From JANXQE01 sp035651635 (GTDB lineage Bacteria; Verrucomicrobiota; Verrucomicrobiia; Limisphaerales; UBA8199), in NCBI GenBank assembly GCA_035651635.1, contig DASRFK010000303.1, positions 1-53,893 on the forward strand: a stretch of DNA of 53,893 bases. The letters are read 5' to 3'. A model generated the notes under the pieces. That model saw only the letters and a program-made list of their open reading frames with translations, made no database searches and had not been told where the DNA came from. Position numbers and translations under genes: made by a program. Of this stretch, positions 27,401-34,703 are shown piece by piece; position 1 is the first letter of the stretch, and each line of letters opens with the position of its first letter.

Positions 27401-28576
27401 GCTTTTGCCCATTACACTCAAAAGCCCGCGATAAATAACTGCCGGCGCAGGCTCCAGGCCCATTAAAGAAACAGCTCCCACCGCCAAACCAGCGTCTTGC
27501 TGGTTCAGCACGCCAAAGTTGGCGTAGGGGCAATCTTTTCTCAGGTCATTCCAAGTCACCCAGCCGGATTCCGAGCAGTGCACGGCAAATTGAAAATTCG
27601 TGGAGAGGAAATCAACCGGCCGGCGGCGGGCGGCGAGCGGGGACAATCTCTGCGGATCCAACAACTGGAAGCCGGCGGACAACTCGGCCGCCTGGGCGGT
27701 AATCATACCGCCATCTTCCTGTCGCCCCCAAGCAACGACCTGGTAAGCCCAACCGTTGGTGGCGCAAAAACTCTGCACGTACCGAATCGTCTTCCCTGAC
27801 ACCTTCACGTCGCTGCTCACCCGGAGTGCGGGCAGCCCTCCCAGGCTTGCAGGCGCCTTCTCCACCACTTGGACGGACTCGGCCATGCTGCGAAGCCGTC
27901 CCACTGCCAGTTCGGCCATGCTTTCCGCGGAGAGATCGAGGTTGGCGGTATTCTCCGCTATGACCATAAGGTAAAGCTCGGGCCGAGCTCGGATAAACGC
28001 CAGGCGTGCCTCGGGGTTCATGCGGCTGGCTTCCGTCTGAACCCAGGGACGTCCGGGTGCCTTTAAACGAAAGTTGAATTCGGCAACGGGCAGAACAGCT
28101 CCGGGCGCCGGCTGATTGGCCATCCCCGCGCTTAACATTCGCTGGGCGGCCGTGCCCACCAAAAAGAGGCCGAAGAGCCCACAGATAACGAGCGCGGAAA
28201 TGGCCTGAGCTCGCCCCTGCCGGTATACCCCCGGGGCCTGGGCATATTCAACCAGTCCAATGATCGAGAGAACAAACGAGGCCAGCATCAGGCCGCAACC
28301 CGCCAGGGTAAAGAGCGCCAGGAGCGGCAGCAGCGCTTTGGTCGCGCCAAAGCAAATCCCGGAAAACGAAATAATCGTGAAGGCTCCGAGCACCAACATC
28401 AGGCCCAAAGCGCATTTTTGGTTAGTGCTCGGGCGCCGCGAGATCGTCCAACATTTCCACATCCCGGTAGCGAGCAGTACCAGAACCAGCAGTAGACCAA
28501 TCCAGCGGCCAGCTTGTTCTGGGGTGGGGTTTGCGAGGCTGTTCAAAGATTTACTGGCTGCTTCGGCGGCGCCCAA
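24488..28576 (-). CDS. Large membrane TPR / DUF3857 / transglutaminase-like protein inside the nuo operon
   Basis: A 1362-residue protein. N-terminus: about four hydrophobic helices (WIGLLLVLVLLATGMW, LMLVLGAFTIISFSG, LPLLALFTLAGCGLML and ALVICGLFGLFLVG). Next is a roughly 300-residue alpha/beta region, then TPR-like helices near 470-740 (LGLVYYEQHRFERAAAFFKH). Then a DUF3857-like beta domain near 780-960, and a transglutaminase/protease-like core with YGDCKDHA (Cys near 1051), QFNHMIVYV (His near 1094) and DWFVDCTAK (Asp near 1107), a complete Cys-His-Asp triad. It starts at a TTG overlapping the nuoB end by 34 bases; a second TTG fused to the nuoB stop (TTGA) is an alternative start. Such proteins are usually secreted or membrane-tethered with the catalytic part outside the cytoplasm. 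A role in complex I assembly is only suggested by position. Confidence 0.85.
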   Translation of the reverse strand: MGAAEAASKSLNSLANPTPEQAGRWIGLLLVLVLLATGMWKCWTISRRPSTNQKCALGLMLVLGAFTIISFSGICFGATKALLPLLALFTLAGCGLMLASFVLSIIGLVEYAQAPGVYRQGRAQAISALVICGLFGLFLVGTAAQRMLSAGMANQPAPGAVLPVAEFNFRLKAPGRPWVQTEASRMNPEARLAFIRARPELYLMVIAENTANLDLSAESMAELAVGRLRSMAESVQVVEKAPASLGGLPALRVSSDVKVSGKTIRYVQSFCATNGWAYQVVAWGRQEDGGMITAQAAELSAGFQLLDPQRLSPLAARRRPVDFLSTNFQFAVHCSESGWVTWNDLRKDCPYANFGVLNQQDAGLAVGAVSLMGLEPAPAVIYRGLLSVMGKSVEQKELANARAIHRGNLDGIELGFERPSSSGRPYSYRLQVLVGTNIAYLLSAWINTDRPQKDKFLDDALARVIFLDGPLNLPPPEQMTSDEKQVQRIALNALGLVYYEQHRFERAAAFFKHAVALDTYERDTPYLSNLVDACLHTGNYRDALTELEAHQTLTDSLANLKAREAFLQSRLGEIPLALTNYAKLFSTGYDSEDDFRDYIQLLSQAEQFDRGLRETEAYLKRHDAPAVRLIQASILKHQRRFAEALELLKVQREKYPFHAGIVYSLGDCYIASGKPSEALALSQEVLRQQGPSASLLVLKGRSEFALRWYREAKQSFEQALKDAPNDADIKSWLNLASGALGEGANSLVKDPIEPVEPPAELKTEIPAPAPDFGADDGAYYSRRLLAVSFIRGKEMKSTEYVTVHTLNAEGVSYFSTFQIGFHPLTEDLYVNKLEVRNAAGALISEAHPSDYFLLDDSGNGMATSRKILHIPIAGLQPGCRIEAVYTRKEFGEPKSFSFLPVTFSRPFPVQESIVYFQGDSNGVRWASSPLVPAEPLKNGVCWRCKQPAVMRWEPLLPAIPDYAPMLWLSDATTSWPALVTEYLDTLRPRLEWPSDFAELGRQVTHGATNLPQKIAAVAGYVQTNFTYKAIEFGRRARDPQPLQQILHNKYGDCKDHAVLTQQLLKSVGVPASLALVSLNSIVREDLPSLDQFNHMIVYVPGTSRDWFVDCTAKSADLTAGWAFGLAGQHPLILEKDAPRFVRVPPYPTNASVVRLTRNIQFTNKFETLVTEVLEFEGVHAAYLRSFLRGSSPSARRSYVAAELISPAAELLELKLEALDSSTAPLTFRLTSLVHGQFELLGAQLAGAPAFGIERSFFNTQPAEKRRAPYETSTPLRLERNVNITLPPGFAPASSPDRDLNVENRFITSRTTLQSVPNGWQLNSTIFEPARRGPAEEYEAYRAALRQAGDSLRPRLVAERPGQ

Positions 28577-29163
28577 ACCTCAGGATTTTTGGCAGGGACC
28601 AGATCGTGCTCTCCGTAACCGGGCACAGGAAACTCACCGGGCGCTTGGGCATCCAGATGGCGCGGACGGTCTTCTCCCGTGAGCACCTGGCCATCGATCC
28701 GCTCCTGCAGCGTCATCAGGGCGTGGACGAGCGCTTCTGGTCGTGGCGGGCAGCCGGGGATATGGATGTCGACCGGGATGAACCGGTCGATGCCTTTGAG
28801 GACGTTATAACCCTGTTTGAAGGGTCCGCCCGAGATGGCGCACGCGCCCATGGCGATCACGTATTTGGGCTCGGGCATCTGGTTGTACAGACGCACGACC
28901 TGCGGCGCCATTTTCTTGGTCACAGTTCCGGCGACGATCATGAGATCGGCCTGTCGGGGGGACGGGCGGAACACCTCCGCGCCGAACCTGGCCAGGTCAT
29001 AACGCGCCATGGACGTGGCAATCATCTCGATTGCACAACACGCGAGCCCAAAACCCAACGGCCAAAGCGAATTCTTCCGGCCCCAATTATATAGATCCTC
29101 CAGGGTGGTGGTGAAGATGCCCTGCTTGCTCAACTCACTGCGTAATCCTTCATCCATACCCAT
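28543..29163 (-). CDS. nuoB: NADH-quinone oxidoreductase subunit B
   Basis: The subunit carrying cluster N2, next to the quinone site; 206 residues with an ATG start adjacent to the nuoA stop. Cluster ligands are visible in GLACCAIEM, AMGACAISGG and IPGCPPRPEAL. The C-terminal extension beyond the fold (about 45 residues, ending PKQPVNL) overlaps the start of the TPR/transglutaminase gene, so the two are probably translationally coupled. Confidence 0.95.
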   Translation of the reverse strand: MGMDEGLRSELSKQGIFTTTLEDLYNWGRKNSLWPLGFGLACCAIEMIATSMARYDLARFGAEVFRPSPRQADLMIVAGTVTKKMAPQVVRLYNQMPEPKYVIAMGACAISGGPFKQGYNVLKGIDRFIPVDIHIPGCPPRPEALVHALMTLQERIDGQVLTGEDRPRHLDAQAPGEFPVPGYGEHDLVPAKNPEVWAPPKQPVNL

Positions 29164-29550
29164 CTATCTCCAGGCCAGCACCCCTTTTTTCCAGGCCCAC
29201 ACCAGGCCTTCGAGCAGGAGCAATAGGAATACCATCATCGCCACAAAGGCACCCACGGGCAAACGACCGAACGAAACCGCGAATGGGAGCAAAAACACCG
29301 TTTCAACGTCAAAGATCAGGAAAATGATTGCGTACAGATAGTATTCCGACCTGAACTGCACCCACGCATCTCCTTTGGATTCCAAACCGCACTCGTAAAT
29401 CGCATTTTTATCCTTGCCCGGCTTAGCCGGGGAATACTTCCAGGCCCAGAGACGAGCCAAAAAAATTGGGGTGAGAGCAAAGACGACCGCGCCTGCGAAT
29501 AGGAGAAACAAAGCCAGGTAAGGCGTCTGTTGCGGTTGCAGTTCAGTCAC
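29164..29550 (-). CDS. nuoA: NADH-quinone oxidoreductase subunit A
   Basis: A small membrane subunit of complex I, 128 residues with three helices and a GTG start. The conserved cytosolic loop YECGLESKGDAWVQFRSEYY, including the Cys, and FLIFDVETVFLLPFA are both present. It is the first nuo gene, about 50 bases after the small upstream gene on the same strand. Transcription could begin further upstream; no clear promoter was seen in the gap. Confidence 0.95.
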   Translation of the reverse strand: MTELQPQQTPYLALFLLFAGAVVFALTPIFLARLWAWKYSPAKPGKDKNAIYECGLESKGDAWVQFRSEYYLYAIIFLIFDVETVFLLPFAVSFGRLPVGAFVAMMVFLLLLLEGLVWAWKKGVLAWR

Positions 29551-29600
29551 AGCTTACAGGTTCAGGTCTGTCCGAGTTGAGGCAAGTCGGTCGATGGACG

Positions 29601-29891
29601 TCAATTGCCGGCGTCCGGCAACGAGTCGGGTTTGTCAGGCTGACGCAAGCCCACGGAATGCGCGATATCATCAAATTCCGCGTGGCTGACCTGTTCCAGT
29701 TGCTTGCCCTTGGCAGCGAGCTTTTCGTTGATTTTGATAACCTTCTCGGTCATGACCTCATGGGTTTCTTGAGACCCGCCCACCAAAAGGAAGTTGGGGC
29801 CGGTGGTCAGTCGCTTATGGCCGTCGGAATCCAAACCCAGACCCAACATCATCGCTTTGCGCCGGCGCTTCGGCTTGCTCTCACTCGACAT
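29601..29891 (-). CDS. Small conserved-looking hypothetical protein, 96 residues
   Basis: A 96-residue soluble protein with an ATG start and a very basic N-terminus (SKPKRRRKAMM). It has a loop-rich segment (PNFLLVGGSQETHE) and a helical middle (VMTEKVIKINEKLAAKGKQ). I do not recognise a named family. It lies between the SDR gene (9 bases upstream) and nuoA (50 bases downstream), all on the same strand, and may be part of that transcript. No function is proposed. Confidence 0.6.
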   Translation of the reverse strand: MSSESKPKRRRKAMMLGLGLDSDGHKRLTTGPNFLLVGGSQETHEVMTEKVIKINEKLAAKGKQLEQVSHAEFDDIAHSVGLRQPDKPDSLPDAGN

Positions 29892-29900
29892 TACTAAATG

Positions 29901-30611
29901 CTAAGGCTCGGCGGAGTTCGCGTCAACACCGGGAAGGTCGAGTTGTTTGCCATTGTCGTCCGGACCAAGTTCCAGCAGGAAAGGCACTGCCTGCGCCGCC
30001 CAGTCCTGCGGCTGGATATAGCTGGAAGCAGACGATCCAAAGGTGCTTCGCAACATATCGGTATTGATAATGCCGGGGTTTAATGACACCGCCGCGAGGC
30101 CGGCGGGCAATTCCTGCGCCAACGCCAGTGTTAAGCCCTCGATCGCCCATTTACTGGCGCAGTATGGCGCCACTTCCGCGTCCGTCGAGCGGCCCCACCC
30201 CGAGCTGAAATTGACAATCACCCCGGAGCGCTTGCGCACCATCGCCGGAGCAAAGTGGCGAATAATATTGGCGAAACCCTTCACATTGACATCGATCACC
30301 TTGGAAAACTCCTGGGCGCTGATCTGCCATAGCGGCGCATTCTTGTTGATGACGCCGGCATTATTTAAAAGAAGATCAGGCGGACCGTGGGCGCTGAGCA
30401 TCAGACTGGCCCAGGATTTCACCTCGTCATCCGAGGCAATATCGACGGCGTAGAAGTCGTTCGGCCGCGGGAATTTCTTGTGGAGCCGGTCGATCTCCTT
30501 CCTGGAGCGTGCGCAGCCCAGGACGGTATGGCCCAGGCGAACGAACTCGTCAACCATTGCCCGGCCCAGACCGCGCGAAACGCCGGTAATTAAAACAATG
30601 CGCCCGGGCAT
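29901..30611 (-). CDS. Short-chain dehydrogenase/reductase (SDR family)
   Basis: A classical SDR oxidoreductase of 236 residues with an ATG start. A Rossmann NAD(P)-binding motif TGVSRGLG near residues 9-16, the structural NNAG, and the catalytic set Asn/Ser/Tyr/Lys (NFSSGWG, then YCASKWA) are intact. The post-sheet NPGIINTDM is typical. An Arg/Ser after the second strand (CARSRKEID) suggests a preference for NADPH, by inference. The substrate is unknown. It could be the first gene of the transcript that continues into nuoA. Confidence 0.88.
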   Translation of the reverse strand: MPGRIVLITGVSRGLGRAMVDEFVRLGHTVLGCARSRKEIDRLHKKFPRPNDFYAVDIASDDEVKSWASLMLSAHGPPDLLLNNAGVINKNAPLWQISAQEFSKVIDVNVKGFANIIRHFAPAMVRKRSGVIVNFSSGWGRSTDAEVAPYCASKWAIEGLTLALAQELPAGLAAVSLNPGIINTDMLRSTFGSSASSYIQPQDWAAQAVPFLLELGPDDNGKQLDLPGVDANSAEP

Positions 30612-30995
30612 ATTGGTGTATTGGCCCGCATGATTGCCTAAAACGTCGCGGCGGACAATTCCAATTTCCAGGGCAATTACTCCCAGCCAAACCCGGGCGC
30701 GGAATGGCCTTTGTTCTTGGCGGACAAGGTTGACTCGAGCTCCGCGCCGGCGAGGGGCTCGATTAGAAGTGTCGGTCGTGGCTGGAAGCCGAAAAAGGCG
30801 GCAGAGGGCTGCCGCAGTCCAAAACGCAAGCGCGACACGGGCACGGGCCTCGATCCTCTGTCGCTTTTCTGCCGCTCAACACAGAATGACCGACAGATTT
30901 AACCACACCCGCCGGCGAGAGGCGGCTTTACTTTCTGTAGCTTGTCGTTGAACTTGAGCCCGTGAGATCTGCCACCAGCAGCCGCCCATGAGGTT
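30612..30995. other. Divergent gap with family B repeat
   Basis: This gap of about 380 bases separates the leftward SDR/nuo genes from the rightward subtilase gene, so both promoters should lie in it. Most of its centre is the family B repeat (30770-30895). I see no confident sigma-70 promoter and no RNA gene. Confidence 0.5.
30770..30895. repeat. Palindromic repeat, family B, copy 2 (loop inverted)
   Basis: Bounded by perfect 8-base terminal inverted repeats TGTCGGTC and GACCGACA. The left arm GGCGGCAGAGGGCTGCCGCA plus TCCAAAAC matches copy 1 at 3351-3510. The sequence that follows (GCAAGCGCGACACGGGC) is the complement of the copy 1 loop rather than its direct match, so the inside is flipped. 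The right arm is degraded. Confidence 0.75.
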
Positions 30996-32387
30996 ATGAA
31001 TCGCCAGGCGCCATTTCGCCTCCTGTTGTTATGCCTGACGGTGGGCTGCCTCCTGCCTTGGTCGGGCGAGGCCGAGGATGCTTTGATCTGGAACACCAAT
31101 AAAAACCAGGTCAGCGCGGATATAAAATCGGAGTCTCTGCCCCGGTTGCTGGTGCAAATAGCCACGGCGACCGGCTGGCGGGTCTTCGTCGAACCAGACA
31201 CTGCGCGGGCGGTTTCGGCCAAATTCAAGGACGCCACGCCAGGGGAGGCGCTGCGCCTGCTCCTTGGCGACATCAACTACGCTCTGGTTCCCGGCACAAA
31301 CTCAAGCCCGCGGCTTTTTGTTTTCCGAACGTCCCCAGAGCATGCCACGCAGCAAGTGCAGCCTTCCCGGGCAGGCCCCAAAAATAAGGAATCGAAAGTC
31401 ATTCCGAACGAGTTGATCGTCCGCCTGAAGCCAGGAGCCAAAATCGACGAGCTCGCAAAACTGCTCGGCGCCAAGGTCATCGGGCGGATTGATAGTCTTA
31501 ACGCGTACCGGCTTCAGTTTGACGATGCCGCCACCACCACCTCGGCTCGGGAGCAACTTGCGAACAACCCGGATGTTGCCTCCATCGATAGCAATTATTC
31601 CATCGCGGGCCCGGAAGGGCCGCAGCTTCTGCCGGTGGGCGCGCCTCCGATTCAATTGCAACTCAAGCCGCCCCCGGATAACGGGCGCATCATTGTGGGG
31701 TTGGTCGATACCGCCGTTCAGTCTTTGGGCAACAACCTGGACCAATTCCTGATGAAACAGGTTTCGGTCGCCGGCGACGTCCAGTTGAGCCCGGATTCGC
31801 CCACGCATGGCACGGCGATGGCCGAGACATTGCTGCGCAGCCTTGAATCGATTACTAAAGGAAACACCTCGGTTCAGATTTTGCCGGTGAATGTTTACCC
31901 GGGTGGCGGAGCCGGAGACGCCGCAACCAGCACGTTCGACGTGGCCAATGGAATCGTGCAGGCGGTGAACGGCGGCGCAAAAGTTATCAACCTCAGCCTC
32001 GGCAGCTCAAGCGACAGCCCGTTCCTGCAAAGCGTGATTCAGGACGTAAGCAAGTTGAATGTGCCCATGTTTGCCGCCGCTGGCAACGAGCCGGTGACGA
32101 CTGCTTTTTATCCCGCGGCGTATCCGGGAGTCAAAGCCGTCACGGCCATCGACAATGGCCAACTGGCCCCTTACGCCAACCGGGGCAGCTTTGTTTCCCT
32201 GGGCGCACCCGGCTCAAGCATCGTCCCCTTCGGCAACATGGCTTTTGGTGTGCAGGGCACTTCCGTGTCCAGCGCCTACACCACCGGCCTGGCCGCAGGC
32301 TACCTGGAAACCTCGGGGAATAATGTGTCCAAAATGGAATCCTTCCTTAACAGCAATTTCGGAGTGAAGCTCGGTCCAGGCAAGTAG
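30996..32387 (+). CDS. Secreted subtilisin-like serine protease with STN-like N-terminal domain
   Basis: A subtilase (family S8) of 463 residues with an ATG start. Signal peptide: FRLLLLCLTVGCLLPWSGEA. Residues about 40-100 (LPRLLVQIATATGWRVFVE, then AKFKDATPGEALRLLLG) resemble the secretin/TonB short N-terminal (STN) fold. A propeptide-like domain follows (NELIVRLKPGAKIDELAKLL). The catalytic triad is Asp in IVGLVDTAV, His in PTHGTAMAETLL and Ser in GTSVSSAYTTGLAAG; the oxyanion Asn is in AAAGNEP. The catalytic domain is compact and lacks C-terminal sorting sequences. It is probably exported to the periplasm or cell surface. An STN-like domain on a subtilase is uncommon in my experience. Confidence 0.85.
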   Translation: MNRQAPFRLLLLCLTVGCLLPWSGEAEDALIWNTNKNQVSADIKSESLPRLLVQIATATGWRVFVEPDTARAVSAKFKDATPGEALRLLLGDINYALVPGTNSSPRLFVFRTSPEHATQQVQPSRAGPKNKESKVIPNELIVRLKPGAKIDELAKLLGAKVIGRIDSLNAYRLQFDDAATTTSAREQLANNPDVASIDSNYSIAGPEGPQLLPVGAPPIQLQLKPPPDNGRIIVGLVDTAVQSLGNNLDQFLMKQVSVAGDVQLSPDSPTHGTAMAETLLRSLESITKGNTSVQILPVNVYPGGGAGDAATSTFDVANGIVQAVNGGAKVINLSLGSSSDSPFLQSVIQDVSKLNVPMFAAAGNEPVTTAFYPAAYPGVKAVTAIDNGQLAPYANRGSFVSLGAPGSSIVPFGNMAFGVQGTSVSSAYTTGLAAGYLETSGNNVSKMESFLNSNFGVKLGPGK

Positions 32388-32500
32388 TAATAGTCGAGGC
32401 TTGGCGATATTTGGTGATGTCCCATTGTTGGTGCTCTCCGGAAGGTTCGGCGAGAGAACCCGCGGATGCTTCGGTTTGCTTCAGGTGTAATTAGCCCGCA

Positions 32501-33049
32501 TTACTTCGTCCCCGCGAAAGCTAGAGCGTAGCAGAGGGCCTCGTGCCGAACACCCCGCGAAAGATTGGGGAACTCCACCACCGGCTTCGACACGTCGTCG
32601 CGCACGAATCCGCACTTCTCGAGAACCCGTTGGGACGGACGGTGTTCCGAGTGGCAGAGCGCGAACAATCGGTTAACGCCGATTCGAGCAGCCACATCAA
32701 CCATCGCGGTGAGTGCCTCGGTCGCGAAGCCCTTGCCCCAGGCCGGCTTGGCCAAAACGTACCCCGTCATCGCTTCGTGCCGTGTTTGAAAACCGAAACC
32801 CGTGCTCCCGAGCAGTTGGCCATTGGCACGTGAGACGATCAGGTAGGGTCCCGCCGGCCACTGGTCCCATTGCTCTGCGCTGAACCGCAAGAACGCCTCC
32901 GTGTCGCTCACGGATCGGTGGCATGGCCAACCTAGAAACCTGGTGACTTCAGCGTTACTGGCGTAACGCTCGAAAATCTCGACAGCGTCGCTCATTAGAG
33001 GTTGCCGCAGAATGAGCCGCGACGTCTTGAGTTCGGTGGGAGCCTTCAT
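32501..33049 (-). CDS. GNAT-family N-acetyltransferase (RimJ/RimL-like)
   Basis: An acetyl-CoA-dependent N-acetyltransferase of 182 residues from the ATG at 33049. It opens with the family-typical LKTSRLILRQPLMSDAVEIF. The acetyl-CoA-binding motif A region is GYVLAKPAWGKGFATEAL (Q/RxxGxG/A type: WGKGFA), followed by HRPSQRVLEKCGF. The closest class is the RimJ/RimL type that acts on protein N-termini or small amines; the substrate is unknown. Upstream in-frame sequence to 33166 lacks family features. Confidence 0.85.
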   Translation of the reverse strand: MKAPTELKTSRLILRQPLMSDAVEIFERYASNAEVTRFLGWPCHRSVSDTEAFLRFSAEQWDQWPAGPYLIVSRANGQLLGSTGFGFQTRHEAMTGYVLAKPAWGKGFATEALTAMVDVAARIGVNRLFALCHSEHRPSQRVLEKCGFVRDDVSKPVVEFPNLSRGVRHEALCYALAFAGTK

Positions 33050-33129
33050 ATGCCGCCAAGAAGCGTTGCCGGACAAATCGCAACCCGTTAAACGAATTAC
33101 TTGGGTCCGCTCCGGTCTGCTCAAGTTGG

Positions 33130-33492
33130 TCACTTGAATGTGGCTTTCACGATTTTCGCCACCCAATCTGGAGCCGGCATCTGGTAATCATAAAAACTTT
33201 TCGAGCTGATTACACCAAGCTCTCCGGCGATTTTCGAAACGGTCCCAACCCATGCGCCCTCGGGAAGCTTTCCCACGGTTCTTTTTACGAACTCCACGTG
33301 TGGCATCATAGCCCATGTGTAATCAATCACCCGATCGCCTTGAACGATGATCAAAAACGTCTGGCCGTTCCCGATTTCTATTGGCTCAGCAGAACGCATC
33401 GCAGCCATATCAACGACCGGCCTCAGTGGTGCTGCGCCATTCACCGTGCGATATAGAACAGAAGCGCAATCGCGGCATCCACTGCAGGCCAT
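33130..33492 (-). CDS. Hypothetical protein, 120 residues
   Basis: No family recognised. It begins ATG just downstream of the broken toxin gene. The N-terminus is cysteine-rich (CSGCRDCASVLY). The middle has alternating hydrophobic strands (EIGNGQTFLIIVQGDRVIDY), and the C-terminus looks globular (FYDYQMPAPDWVAKIVKATF). A conserved-looking Trp/Met pattern (YTWAMMPHVEFVKRTVGKLP) suggests a real protein. It might form a transcript with the antitoxin/toxin pair, but nothing ties it functionally. Confidence 0.5.
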   Translation of the reverse strand: MACSGCRDCASVLYRTVNGAAPLRPVVDMAAMRSAEPIEIGNGQTFLIIVQGDRVIDYTWAMMPHVEFVKRTVGKLPEGAWVGTVSKIAGELGVISSKSFYDYQMPAPDWVAKIVKATFK

Positions 33493-33497
33493 TGGGC

Positions 33498-33790
33498 TTA
33501 CTGTCGCTCACGGCCATAATCCGGATGCCTCCGTTGGTGCTTAACCACTGTAATTCTGATTCGCTCTGGATCCACGCGCCGGAAATAAATGATATACGGA
33601 ATCCGCTTCATGAGACACCTGCGAATGTCCGCCGTGGCCACCATCCATCTCTCGGCCTCGCCGCCCATTCCAACACCTGTCGCTCGAACTCATCGGTGAA
33701 CCTTACACCCAGACTGGGAGATCGATCCTCGTAATAGCGCTGGATCGCTTTCAACTCGGCCTCGACGACCGGGTGATACTCAACCCTCAT
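33498..33790 (-). pseudogene. ParE/RelE-family toxin, frameshifted
   Basis: The first 46 codons read as a ParE-type toxin (MRVEYHPVVEAELKAIQRYY, then GVRFTDEFERQVLEWAARP). The frame then runs off and stops at 33608. In another frame, starting right at the break, the protein continues as RWMVATADIRRCLMKRIPYI, then IYFRRVDPERIRITVVKHQR and RHPDYG, the typical ParE C-terminus, ending at 33498. A single missing base near 33656-33666 restores a toxin of about 97 residues, the normal family length. The start overlaps the antitoxin stop by 4 bases. Either the toxin is inactivated or this is a sequencing/assembly error. Confidence 0.8.
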
Positions 33791-34011
33791 CGGCGTAGCC
33801 GCGACATCAGCTCTTCGTGAGACAGAGGCTGAACTTCGCCCGCCTCCAATTGGCGATCCCGTTCCAAGGCAAGAGCAATGGCTTCAGCCTCATCGCTCTC
33901 AGCCGGGATCTTGAATGGGTCCGTCAAACTCTCCCAAAGTGACTCGGCCAACATCGCTCGTTCGTTCGGTGGCAATCGAAGTGCCTCCGCGGCAATCTGG
34001 TCAATACTCAT
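33787..34011 (-). CDS. Addiction-module antitoxin (TIGR02574/Unstab_antitox family)
   Basis: An antitoxin of 74 residues from the ATG at 34011. The signature ALRLPPNERAMLAESLWESL is the hallmark of this short antitoxin family that pairs with ParE/RelE toxins. An acidic linker (DPFKIPAESDEAEAIALALE) and a C-terminal toxin-binding helix follow (SHEELMSRLRR). It overlaps the toxin start by 4 bases (ATGA), the usual coupled layout. With the toxin broken, it may be an orphan. Confidence 0.85.
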   Translation of the reverse strand: MSIDQIAAEALRLPPNERAMLAESLWESLTDPFKIPAESDEAEAIALALERDRQLEAGEVQPLSHEELMSRLRR

Positions 34012-34170
34012 GCCTTGAATATAGCTGATTACCTGCCCGACCGGAAGCACAGGATTCTGGCCAAACAGTGCCGGTCAGCGAACCGGCGACTCTGGTGCCC
34101 AGCCTTACAACTCGGCGGCTTCGCTGGGTTCGCTGCAGTTGGCGGGTTCGGCATATTCGGCCACACCGAT

Positions 34171-34602
34171 TCAGGTTTGAGGTAATGGCGTGAGCACACA
34201 CTGGCAGTCGGGCGCTTCCATGTCTATTCTCCACATCAACCGCTTGCCCTTGTATTGCAGGGCAAGCAGTCCCACACCTGGAAACTCCTCTCCCGTGAAG
34301 GCAGCCATCCGAACTAATGCGGCAACCAAAGATGACCGGGAGTCTGCCACAAGCGTCGTTACATGAGACCACTCGCCCCCGATTCTCTCAGTCACATTGC
34401 AGCCGACTTCGCAGTCTGGTTCTGGTTCAATCAGCAACTCGGTGGCACCTCGTTCTCGCGACTCCAACAAATGAATCAGGAAGCCCCTAGCGCAGCTGTT
34501 TCCGGTCCTGGTGGCTGTTATTGGCTTAATCGATTCGAGCATGTCCGCTAACGCCTTTGGCAGGGAAACGCGCCGTTTGTTCGGATTGATGAGCGGGTTC
34601 AT
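34171..34602 (-). CDS. Hypothetical protein, possible GspE/PilB N-terminal-like domain
   Basis: A 143-residue protein from the ATG at 34602. The segment FLIHLLESRERGATELLIEP followed by alternating strands resembles the start of the second N-terminal domain of GspE/PilB assembly ATPases (usually ..GASDIHIEP..). No Walker motifs follow, and the ends do not look like a truncated ATPase. It may be a stand-alone domain or only a chance likeness. Upstream sequence to 34725 is unlikely to be coding because it overlaps the neighbouring gene. Confidence 0.45.
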   Translation of the reverse strand: MNPLINPNKRRVSLPKALADMLESIKPITATRTGNSCARGFLIHLLESRERGATELLIEPEPDCEVGCNVTERIGGEWSHVTTLVADSRSSLVAALVRMAAFTGEEFPGVGLLALQYKGKRLMWRIDMEAPDCQCVLTPLPQT

Positions 34603-34703
34603 ATTTCGGTTGCCTAACGTGGCGCTGAGCGGCGCGCCGCAAATGATCCACGGCAATGCAGCAAGACGCAACCGGCGCGTCCGCTCCAGCAAAAGTCGGC
34701 TCG

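Noticed and set aside
33498..34011. Fully functional toxin-antitoxin system
   Set aside because: The toxin frame is broken after residue 46, and the rest of the toxin lies in another frame.
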